From contig NZ_CP037920.1 in NCBI RefSeq assembly GCF_007748195.1, positions 6,291,800 through 6,355,799 of the forward strand: a stretch of DNA of 64,000 bases, in the 5' to 3' direction. The DNA is from Gimesia aquarii (GTDB lineage: Bacteria > Planctomycetota > Planctomycetia > Planctomycetales > Planctomycetaceae). Under the pieces are notes generated by a model, which did no database searches, was not told where the DNA came from, and worked only from the letters and a program-made list of their open reading frames with translations. Of the stretch, positions 54,344 to 62,154 are shown one piece after another; the stretch's first letter is position 1; the number at the start of each line of letters is the position of its first letter. Made by a program: the position numbers and the translations under genes.

Positions 54344-57300
54344 TCATTTTTTCAGATTCATCAAGTAAGCGATCAAGTCTGCCATCTCCTGGGCCTTGAT
54401 TTTCTTTTCAAGGCCCTCCGGCATCAGTGATTTACCGGAACTCTTAATTTCATCAATATTCTTGCGTAGTATTGTGATCTCTTTGTTCTCTGCTTTTTTG
54501 AGCGTAATACTGGAAGGGGTCTCATTCACAATAATACCGGTTTCAATCAAACCGGCATCCGTCACCACAACATATTCGAGATAGTTCGGTGAAACTTCTT
54601 TGTTAGGATCCAGTACATGTACCAGAATTTCTGGAGCCGTCCTGTTTTTGATCGTGGCCAGATTGGGACCGACTTCGTAACCTTCGTTCCCCAATTTATG
54701 GCAGGTGAGACAATCCCGCTTGAAGACAATTTTTCCTCGGTTCAGATCGCTTTGCAAAGAGAGGGCTGGTTGATATTGTGCAATAATTTCTTTACGAGGA
54801 CTGAGAATGTCTCCTTCAAAAAATTGAGCCGCCTGCTTTTTGATCTCTGGATTCGAACTTTTCATAAGAATAGTCCGTCTCACCTGTGGTATCTGACTGA
54901 TGGCAACCGTTCTTTCTGAAATTGCAGCAAATAGTCTTAAAATCCAGTTCTGTCTCCTTAATAACCGATTGACGATCTCTGTTCTAACATTGGGAGTGAG
55001 AGAAGGATATCGCTTGAGTAACAGATCAGCAACTTTTGTGTCAGTAAAGCTGGTTAACGCTTCGACAACAGAGACTTGAATCGCTTGCGGCTCTCGTGCA
55101 TCCAGTAGTGGCAAGAGCGTTGTCTCTGCCATTGTCAAATCGGTACAACTTAATAAATCAATCGCCTGTTGACGTACCTCAACAGTTTTGTCACGATCAG
55201 CGGCTCTCTGTTTCGACTGTCCGATCAAATGGCGAATGAGTCGTGCTGAATCTGAATTTTCAGCTTCAGTAAATTTGAGAAGTGTTTTTCCACCACGTTT
55301 TAATCCCTGGCCAATCGCCAGGACGGCTTGCGTTTGAACTTCTTCTGTACGCTGAATTTGATTTGGATATTGATAACTGGCAACGATTCCAAGAATCATA
55401 TTTACTTCCGGTACCAGCTGTCTCGTGCCAATGACATTTGACAATTGATTTAAGAGTGGTTGTGCTTCAGGGCTGGCAGCAAATTCCACATCGGCCAATA
55501 GATTCTTTAAGAAAGGCGCAGTTGAATCAGACAAAGAACTCAGCACAGCGGTCCGAATCCAAAAGTCACTATGATCACGGCGCACGATTTGATACAAGGA
55601 TTTTGCCGCTTGAGGATGATCAACTTCTCCAAGGGTAAAAGCAGTTTGAAAGCGAACTCGTGGATCTTTATCTGAAGCCAAGGCCAGGACACGGTCTCGC
55701 AGTTTTGTATTCTGATTTAACATTGGTTCGGCAAGACGAATGGCAGCACGTCTAATTTCTGGTTCTTTGTCGTTCAAAGCTCTCTGCAAGTTTTCCTCAG
55801 TTAAAGCGTTTAAACCTTGCAGGGACCAGAGAGCGTGGAGTCTCGCCAGAGCAGATGAACTATTCTTCAGCAACTTTCTGAGTGGTGGTACGGCCGACTG
55901 ATCCTGTCGTTCAAAGATCAGTCGATGCGCAGTGTCGCGCCACCATACATTCGGATTCTCTAATTCGGCAACGAGTGTTTCAATATCTGCCGAACCAAGG
56001 CGTGGTAACCGAGGTTTTTGATAGTTTCCAGGATATTCTGGAGGAACCAGACGATAGATGCGACCTCGATCACGACCACTGGTCAAATCTAAATGCGCCT
56101 TGATATCATCGGGAATCGACCAGGGATGTTCGATATTTTCTCGGTACATATCTAACGCATGCAGTGTGCCATCAGGTGCATTCAGAAAGTTAACGGGGCG
56201 AAACCAGTTATCAGTGGAAGCAAGAAATTCCACGTCGTCGTGCGCCCGTCTGGCTTTGAATGTGACGCCATCTGGTGTCACCCGATAACGCATTACTAAA
56301 TTTCCAGCGACTTCACCAATGAATGCATTTCCATAATACTCTTTTGGATAAGCGGTCCCTCGATAGATCGTCGCGCCAGCCGAAGAAGTTACAAAGCCTG
56401 TCGCGTTTTTTTCACTTCGTGGAGAGCGTGAATTGGGATCAGAAGCCAGACGTTGTGCATTGATGACTCTCCAGGGTTCGGCAGGGCTCACGCGAAAAAC
56501 AGAAAGAGTATCGCCGGCTTCGGCAACGTCATTGATAGCAGATGCAACCGGTAAATACCGGTTGCGAACCAGATATTTTGTGGGTAGCACAATATGCATC
56601 AAGGGATTTCGGATGTTACAGATGAAACGATTTCCCCAGTCATCAAATGTATTTCCAAAACGCGCTCCCCCGGAAATGACTTCAAATGTCTCAGTTTCGG
56701 CATCAAATCGAAAATCACGCCGTCCCATATTAATCGGGTCTGTTTTAGTCAGCCCACTAGCCTGGATGCTTCCCCCGTTACTCCCACCTGCACCATAGAT
56801 CTGATGGTCCAGCCCCCATTTCAGGTTATTCATCACAGCCTGCACATTAAACTTGCGAAATCCGGTAAAGACTTTGCGTTTGATATCCGCTTTGTGGTCA
56901 CCATCAGTGTCTTTGAAGTACCAGACATCAGGAGTAGCAGAAACGTAGACTCCCCCTTTCCAGAACGCCAGTCCGGTAGGCCATGATAATTGGTCGGCAA
57001 AAATCGTCGAACGATCAAATTTACCGTCGCCGTCAACATCTTCTAACACGCGTACTTTGCCAATGGCCGCCGATTTCTGTTCGGCCCAGGCTTCATCTTT
57101 AGACTTATCCGTATAAGGATAATCATTCATCTCGATGACATATGCCAAACCATTTTCGTCATACTGCATCGCCACCGGATCAGTCACCAATGGTTCTGCC
57201 GCCAGCAACTCCATTTTAAAACCATTTTGTAATCGAAAAGTTTTCAAGGCATTTTTAGCAGTCGTGGGCTCTAAACGTGGTAGTTCATCAGCCAGAGATT

Positions 57301-57415
57301 GCGGTTTCGCATTCTTTTTTTCAGCGGAGTTGAGTCGTGTTGAGGAAGAAACAAGAAATCCGAGAGCAACCACAGCCAAAATGAATCTTGTCTGTCTGAC
57401 AACCAGATTTCTCAT
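54344..57415 (-). CDS. PVC-type dehydrogenase / HEAT / cytochrome c protein
   Basis: This exported 1023-residue protein has a signal peptide (about 1-30), a beta-propeller dehydrogenase-like domain (about 55-460: EDVDGDGKFDRSTIFADQLS; VMNNLKWGLDHQIYGAGGSN), HEAT-like repeats (about 490-850) and a cytochrome c domain with CLTCH near residue 897 and LMPEGL ahead of the end. It is shorter than the 1287-residue gene because it lacks the ThuA domain. GAGGAG precedes the ATG. The sugar substrate, if any, is unknown; the family is planctomycete-typical. It converges with the small lipoprotein gene. Confidence 0.9.
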   Translation of the reverse strand: MRNLVVRQTRFILAVVALGFLVSSSTRLNSAEKKNAKPQSLADELPRLEPTTAKNALKTFRLQNGFKMELLAAEPLVTDPVAMQYDENGLAYVIEMNDYPYTDKSKDEAWAEQKSAAIGKVRVLEDVDGDGKFDRSTIFADQLSWPTGLAFWKGGVYVSATPDVWYFKDTDGDHKADIKRKVFTGFRKFNVQAVMNNLKWGLDHQIYGAGGSNGGSIQASGLTKTDPINMGRRDFRFDAETETFEVISGGARFGNTFDDWGNRFICNIRNPLMHIVLPTKYLVRNRYLPVASAINDVAEAGDTLSVFRVSPAEPWRVINAQRLASDPNSRSPRSEKNATGFVTSSAGATIYRGTAYPKEYYGNAFIGEVAGNLVMRYRVTPDGVTFKARRAHDDVEFLASTDNWFRPVNFLNAPDGTLHALDMYRENIEHPWSIPDDIKAHLDLTSGRDRGRIYRLVPPEYPGNYQKPRLPRLGSADIETLVAELENPNVWWRDTAHRLIFERQDQSAVPPLRKLLKNSSSALARLHALWSLQGLNALTEENLQRALNDKEPEIRRAAIRLAEPMLNQNTKLRDRVLALASDKDPRVRFQTAFTLGEVDHPQAAKSLYQIVRRDHSDFWIRTAVLSSLSDSTAPFLKNLLADVEFAASPEAQPLLNQLSNVIGTRQLVPEVNMILGIVASYQYPNQIQRTEEVQTQAVLAIGQGLKRGGKTLLKFTEAENSDSARLIRHLIGQSKQRAADRDKTVEVRQQAIDLLSCTDLTMAETTLLPLLDAREPQAIQVSVVEALTSFTDTKVADLLLKRYPSLTPNVRTEIVNRLLRRQNWILRLFAAISERTVAISQIPQVRRTILMKSSNPEIKKQAAQFFEGDILSPRKEIIAQYQPALSLQSDLNRGKIVFKRDCLTCHKLGNEGYEVGPNLATIKNRTAPEILVHVLDPNKEVSPNYLEYVVVTDAGLIETGIIVNETPSSITLKKAENKEITILRKNIDEIKSSGKSLMPEGLEKKIKAQEMADLIAYLMNLKK

Positions 57416-57589
57416 AAGAAAACTCCTCAGTATTTTTTATTTAAAACTTTTGCAGAAAATGCGACTACCAATCAGCTCAGTGCTAGCTGCCACTTTAAGT
57501 AAGAATGTTAAATAATTGTAAACGAGGGGACAAACACATCACAAGCGAGAATCGAGAAATACAGAAAGATCGGAGTTTGCGCAAGTCAT

Positions 57590-57625
57590 AAAAAAACTCT
57601 CTTCACCGCAATAATGAAGAGAGTT
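57590..57625 (-). terminator. Rho-independent terminator
   Basis: On the minus strand AACTCTCTTCA and TGAAGAGAGTT (57595-57605 and 57615-57625) form an eleven-pair stem with a nine-base loop, followed by T residues (A-run on the plus strand at 57591-57596). It closes the thioredoxin-fold gene. Confidence 0.9.
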
Positions 57626-57649
57626 GAGTCACATGATTCAAACCAGTGA

Positions 57650-58243
57650 TCAGACAGCAGGCTGACCGGTAAAATATTCTGGCTCTTTGCCTTCCTGCCA
57701 TTTAATATTACAGCCAATGCTGGGTTTTTGGTCCGTAGTAACAGGGGCACCAGCGAGAACAGCATCGCAGGCCGCACGTAAATCTGCTCCGCTAATTGGT
57801 TTCTCATTTCCAGGGCGGCTATCATCAAACTGTCCTCGATAGACGAGTTTTTTCTCCTGATCGAACAGAAAGAAGTCAGGAGTACAAGCAGCTTTGTATG
57901 CTTTTGCGACTTCTTGAGTGGGATCATATAAATAGGCGAAGTGGTAGCCAGCTGCTGCGGCCTCTTCAACCATTTTTTCCGGGCTATCATCTGGATGCGT
58001 AGAAACATCATTGGAGCTGATACCCACAACTCCCAACCCCTTCGCCATGTATTCATCAGCAAATGAAGCCAATGCTTCTCGAAGATGAACGACAAAAGGG
58101 CAATGATTACACATAAAAATAACCAGTAAACCTTTGGAATCCTGATAATCGTTGAGGGACACAGTTTGCCCATCAACGTTTTTCAATGAAAACTCAGGGG
58201 CTTCAGTTCCTAATGGCAACATCGTCGAAGCAGTTTTTACCAT
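57650..58243 (-). CDS. Thioredoxin-fold protein (AhpC/TSA-Redoxin type)
   Basis: The 197-residue cytosolic protein has a thioredoxin fold with the redox pair in FMCNHCPFVVHLREAL (Cys45 and Cys48). PEFSLKNVDGQTVSLNDYQ opens the Redoxin/AhpC-TSA domain and ACTPDFFLFDQEKKLVYRGQ is the cis-proline region (TPD). It likely acts in disulfide reduction or peroxide detoxification; no signal peptide is seen. AAGGAG lies nine bases before the ATG, and a strong terminator follows. It does not contain the second CXXC of thioredoxin-like two-domain proteins. Confidence 0.88.
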   Translation of the reverse strand: MVKTASTMLPLGTEAPEFSLKNVDGQTVSLNDYQDSKGLLVIFMCNHCPFVVHLREALASFADEYMAKGLGVVGISSNDVSTHPDDSPEKMVEEAAAAGYHFAYLYDPTQEVAKAYKAACTPDFFLFDQEKKLVYRGQFDDSRPGNEKPISGADLRAACDAVLAGAPVTTDQKPSIGCNIKWQEGKEPEYFTGQPAV

Positions 58244-58294
58244 CGATAGTTCTCCTTATTCAATCTACAAACAAAGCAGATGCAGATCTTTACT

Positions 58295-58813
58295 TTAAGT
58301 GTTTGAATTAAATTTTTCCAGTAACGGACTGACTACCAGCTTGGGGACGAAGTCGTTTAATTTTTCTTCAGCAACATCCCCGCCCAGTTGAGCGATCTGT
58401 TTGATCAAAGAACTGGAAATATGAGTATATTTTTCACTGGCCATCAAAAAGACGGTTTCAATTTCCGGTGCTAAAGTCCGGTTCGCCAGCGACATCGTAA
58501 ATTCCGCTTCCACATCTGTCAGAGTCCGGAACCCTCTGAGCATCACCCCACCGCCGCATTCTTGTACAAAGTTGACAGCCAAACCCTGAAAATATTTGAC
58601 TTCAACATTGGGTAAAGGCGCAAGAAGTTCGTTCAGCATCTGCTGGCGTTCTTCAGGTGAGAATAAGGGTTTCTTGCCTGGGTTGATTCCAATGCCTACA
58701 GTGACTTTTGTGTAAATCCGGGCACCGCGCTCAAGAATATCGAGATGCCCCAATGTGGGCGGATCAAAACTGCCAACATACACAGCATGATGTGGATCGA
58801 GCATGTTCGTCAC
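58295..58813 (-). CDS. coaD: Phosphopantetheine adenylyltransferase
   Basis: CoaD transfers AMP to 4'-phosphopantetheine to make dephospho-CoA in coenzyme A synthesis. The 172-residue protein has the nucleotidyltransferase motif VGSFDPPTLGHLDI (T/HxGH) near residue 13 and the KYTHISSSLIKQIA segment containing the ISSS motif near residue 128. Length fits the family (about 160 residues). The GTG at 58813 has AAAGG just upstream; the ATG at 58804 is another option. Cytosolic. Neighbours do not suggest a functional link. Confidence 0.95.
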   Translation of the reverse strand: MTNMLDPHHAVYVGSFDPPTLGHLDILERGARIYTKVTVGIGINPGKKPLFSPEERQQMLNELLAPLPNVEVKYFQGLAVNFVQECGGGVMLRGFRTLTDVEAEFTMSLANRTLAPEIETVFLMASEKYTHISSSLIKQIAQLGGDVAEEKLNDFVPKLVVSPLLEKFNSNT

Positions 58814-59062
58814 AAAACGGCCTTTCTCTCATAATTCCTGCCAGATTCTGAATTTATTGTAACTGGATTCATGGTCGATCCAAACGGACAGAATCGAATT
58901 TCTTACACGAATCGAAAGATTTGAGAGAGATGCATACAGTCAATTGCAAATCTACCTTAATCGGAGTGTAATGGATCATTAAGAGTATCCTGACACTGGT
59001 GCTCTATTTAATTCAGACTACTCATTCCACCAAGTGAAATCCTATTTCAGGGGTATTATAAA

Positions 59063-60394
59063 ATGTGTTTCTCTCCTTGTCGCTCAATCATTCACATCGC
59101 ATCGTGGGGCATGATGCTGATATTGACTGCCAATTTCGCCCTGGCGGCCCCCAAAAAACTCGAAGAGATTTCCAAGCTCCTGAAAGAACCGAAAAATAAA
59201 AAAAATCAGAAACAGGTTCTCGACTTCTTTCAGAAACGCTACCAAAAGGAAAAAGATCTCACTAAGGGGACCCATCGCCACTTAATCGAAAGAACTAGTG
59301 ACGGCGGTGGATTTGCCGGTTGGTTTTTGAAAGCAGATCCGAATGCTGAAGTGATTATCTATGCGGAAAATCACCGCCAATGGCCCATGATTGCTTTAGG
59401 CGATTCAGGCTATTTTGCCCGTGTGGAACGATTTCCGAATTTTTCTGCTGCCCATTACCGATATAGCGTTAACGGCCGCCGCTTACCTGCAGGAAGGTAC
59501 AGTCGATTTGGATTTGAAAGTTATGAATGGAAACCCGAAAGCCTTCGCCAGCCTGGAGTTCCACAAGGCAAACTTATTCAAATGCCTCCTTTTAAAAGCA
59601 CCAAACATTATCCGGGAACAGTCAGGGACTGGTGGGTGTATGTGCCTGCTCAGTATTCAAAATCAAACGCCCCTGCCAAATTGATGGTCTTCACAGATGG
59701 TCGCGGGTATTGCCACGGCGATGGGAACGCGACAATCGTACTCGACAACCTGATTCATGCCCAAAAAATTCCAGTATCTATTACAGTCTTCATTAATCCC
59801 GGAGTGATTCCTGCCAGTACGAAAGGGAAACCGGATGTCAGAAACCGCAGCAATGAATACGACACCTGCACTGGTCAATATGCCACCTTTTTAGACGAGG
59901 AAATGCTCCCTCTGATTCGCAAACAATATCATATTTCAGACAAACCGGAAGACCATGTGATTTGTGGTGCCTCATCAGGAGGTAGCTGCGCGTTCACAGC
60001 TGCCTGGCACCGGACCGATTTATTTCAGAAGGTCATTTCCTTTGTAGGTAGTTTTTGTGATTTCCGCCGAATTGAAGATTATCCCTCCCGAGAAAAGAAC
60101 GTCATTCCTCTCAATCAATTTGGACCATGGAAAACAGCCCACGATTATCCTGGCCTCATTCGCAAGCAAGATCCCCCCAAACCCATCAAAGTATTTTTGC
60201 AAGACGGAGATAATGATCTAGATAATAAACTGGGAAACTGGTTTCTGAATAACGAACGGATGGCCGCCGCGCTGGCGTATAGTGGATATGACTACTGGTT
60301 TGTAACCGGGCATGGTATCCACAGTAGTAGACATGGCAAAGCTGTACTTCCTGATGCGCTGGTCTGGATCTGGAATTCAAAACAGAGCAAGTAA
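59063..60394 (+). CDS. Exported esterase (Fes/enterochelin esterase-like)
   Basis: The 443-residue protein has a signal peptide (about 1-29, ending FALAAPKK) and a helical region. An Ig-like or CBM48-like N-terminal domain (about 75-175) precedes the esterase domain. The nucleophile elbow is ICGASSGGSCAF, and VFTDGRGYCHGDGNATIVLD with DGDNDLDNKLGNW supply further family segments; the histidine is in VTGHGIHSSRHGKAV. The family includes enterochelin and sugar-ester esterases. The ATG at 59063 has AGGGG ten bases upstream. The substrate is not determined. Confidence 0.85.
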   Translation: MCFSPCRSIIHIASWGMMLILTANFALAAPKKLEEISKLLKEPKNKKNQKQVLDFFQKRYQKEKDLTKGTHRHLIERTSDGGGFAGWFLKADPNAEVIIYAENHRQWPMIALGDSGYFARVERFPNFSAAHYRYSVNGRRLPAGRYSRFGFESYEWKPESLRQPGVPQGKLIQMPPFKSTKHYPGTVRDWWVYVPAQYSKSNAPAKLMVFTDGRGYCHGDGNATIVLDNLIHAQKIPVSITVFINPGVIPASTKGKPDVRNRSNEYDTCTGQYATFLDEEMLPLIRKQYHISDKPEDHVICGASSGGSCAFTAAWHRTDLFQKVISFVGSFCDFRRIEDYPSREKNVIPLNQFGPWKTAHDYPGLIRKQDPPKPIKVFLQDGDNDLDNKLGNWFLNNERMAAALAYSGYDYWFVTGHGIHSSRHGKAVLPDALVWIWNSKQSK

Positions 60395-60787
60395 TAGGAT
60401 ACTCGTTCACAAACTAGGTTTTTCTTGCGAAATGAAACATTCATTGTGATTTTTATTTGACGATCGCGGTGTTGGTCGATAAATTTACATTATTAAAAAT
60501 AGAATGAGTAGATAGGAATTTCTTCTTTGAGCGACAGGAACCTCAATTAAGTGATTTGCTTCGTGATGGGAGTAAGAGTTTTAAAGCTCTCTCACTAAAA
60601 AATTAGAATAACATGAAATGGATTTGTGTTCTGCGTCGAGCGGAACGATGTTAGTCGTTTGTTGATCAAGAGTCTACAACTTCAGATTTACCCGCCTTGA
60701 ATACTACGACGAGTCAGATTGCTAACGCTGGCTGGAACACAAGTGATTGTCTGTCGGTACATTTACCAATTTCAAGGAGGATCGCTT
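60395..60787. other. Intergenic region before the BON-like gene
   Basis: These 393 bases follow the esterase stop. A near-palindrome AGAGTTTTAAAGCTCT is present at about 60566-60582, flanked by A-rich sequence, which could form a short hairpin but lacks a T-run. The 3' end should hold the BON-like gene promoter and its AAGGAGG. No other feature is evident. Confidence 0.5.
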
Positions 60788-61021
60788 ATGACTGTAGAGA
60801 CCTATGCCCAAAAGGCAAAGAAACTTTCTCAAAAGATTGAAAACACAATTGCCACACGAACCGGAAGTCAGGTCCAGGCATTAAAAGTGGATATTTTTGG
60901 GGAAATCGTTGTACTTTCTGGACGCACAGACTCTTTTTACCATAAGCAATTGGCAACCCATGCTGCTTTAAGTGAAATTGACCAGTACGCACTTACGAAT
61001 AACATTCGAGTCGAATCTTAA
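60788..61021 (+). CDS. Small BON-like protein
   Basis: This 77-residue protein has a perfect AAGGAGG seven bases before the ATG. The order helix, beta (VQALKVDIFGEIVVLSGRTD), then helix (YHKQLATHAALSE) and a last strand (TNNIRVES) resembles a single BON domain, which often binds phospholipids or other macromolecules. It has no signal peptide, so it is probably cytoplasmic. The upstream TTG at 60719 is out of range of the Shine-Dalgarno. Function unknown. Confidence 0.75.
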   Translation: MTVETYAQKAKKLSQKIENTIATRTGSQVQALKVDIFGEIVVLSGRTDSFYHKQLATHAALSEIDQYALTNNIRVES

Positions 61022-61182
61022 TTTGAATCACTCTTCCTGTACGAAGCAGGAATCTCGAAAGCAAAAACTTATTATTTAATTCATAGCCAGCGATTTGATC
61101 ATGATGATCTCATCGGGCTGGCTTAAAAAAACAGAAACCGCACGAGATGCTCGTTCAGAATCCTGGATAAGGTTACGAAGCG

Positions 61183-61875
61183 TTATTCTGTTTGATCTGG
61201 TACATGATCAGACAGATTTGTTTCTGCCTGTTTTTGTTTGCCAAATTGAAATTTCTTTTCTTCACCCCGCATGATCCGCCCCAGATTGCTCCAGTGACGT
61301 ACGATAATTAATACCGGAACGGCAATACTGAATGCAGCGAGACTCCATTTTTCTGATGAAAACGCAAGTGATCCCAGTTGAACGAATTGAGCAATTCCAA
61401 ATGCGGTCGCAGCAATCAGTGAACTCAGAGCGACAATCCGCGAAATCAGAAAAGTCAAAATAAAAGCGGCCACAGCAATCAACGTAGACCAGGGCCCCAA
61501 CACCAAGATCACCCCCAAACTGGTAGCCACTCCTTTTCCACCTCGAAAACCGAGCCAGACTGGAAACATATGACCGAGAATTGTGGCGACTCCGCTTAAG
61601 ACACGTACGTGGTCAAAGTCGGAGGAATCTGTTGCCACAAAGAGTGATGGAATGAATAAAACGGGCAATAACCCCTTTAATGCATCCAACACGAGAACCA
61701 AAATTCCCCATTTGGCTCCCAGAGTCCGCGCCACATTTGTGGCACCGATATTGCCGCTACCCACTTTGCGAATATCCGTGTCTGTTACTAATTTCGCTAC
61801 TAACAGACCGAAGGGTATGGAACCTGCCAGATAAGAGGTGAAAGCAATAAAAATCCAAAAATAGTCTGTAAACAT
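61183..61875 (-). CDS. plsY: Glycerol-3-phosphate acyltransferase PlsY
   Basis: PlsY transfers an acyl group from acyl phosphate to glycerol 3-phosphate, starting phospholipid synthesis in the inner membrane. The 230-residue protein has about five to six hydrophobic helices and the family motifs AYLAGSIPFGLL near the start, VGSGNIGATNVART (about 37-50) and GFRGGKGVATSLGV (about 108-121). The tail after the last helix is hydrophilic. Length is normal. It diverges from the radical SAM gene. No plsX is visible. Confidence 0.95.
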   Translation of the reverse strand: MFTDYFWIFIAFTSYLAGSIPFGLLVAKLVTDTDIRKVGSGNIGATNVARTLGAKWGILVLVLDALKGLLPVLFIPSLFVATDSSDFDHVRVLSGVATILGHMFPVWLGFRGGKGVATSLGVILVLGPWSTLIAVAAFILTFLISRIVALSSLIAATAFGIAQFVQLGSLAFSSEKWSLAAFSIAVPVLIIVRHWSNLGRIMRGEEKKFQFGKQKQAETNLSDHVPDQTE

Positions 61876-62105
61876 CGCTTAGAGAATTTCGTATAATCTA
61901 ATGTAAGCCATTCCAGTTGAGAAAACGACTTCGATGATACTCGACTGTGGCTGAAAAACACAGTAATCAGCTAAGATAGCAATGAAAGATTCAGTAGACT
62001 GAATCAATACAATGCATCACCGATTCTGAAACTCTATTTCTGCAAAGTTAGAATGTTTCGACTGACTGATGACCCTCACCATAGAGATGGGTTATCTTGA
62101 TCTCT

Positions 62106-62127
62106 GAGGGCACAATGCCCTCTTTTT
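62106..62127 (+). terminator. Terminator-like hairpin in the leader of the radical SAM gene
   Basis: GAGGGC (62106-62111) and GCCCTC (62117-62122) form a six-pair stem with a five-base loop, followed by five T. It lies 28 bases upstream of the radical SAM ATG. As the nearest upstream plus-strand gene ends over 1 kb away, it would act on transcripts that start in this leader (attenuation), or be a chance hairpin. Confidence 0.5.
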
Positions 62128-62154
62128 ATCTCTGTTTTATGTTTTGCTTTAGCG

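Noticed and set aside
57586-58176. 196-codon open frame on the minus strand
   Set aside because: It is a frame-shifted overlap of the thioredoxin-fold gene, which has the conserved motifs and Shine-Dalgarno.
61086-61126. Hairpin AGCCAGC...GGCTGGCT as a terminator for the BON-like gene or plsY
   Set aside because: The following run is A on the plus strand, and no T-run follows the stem on the minus strand either, so it is not a normal terminator.
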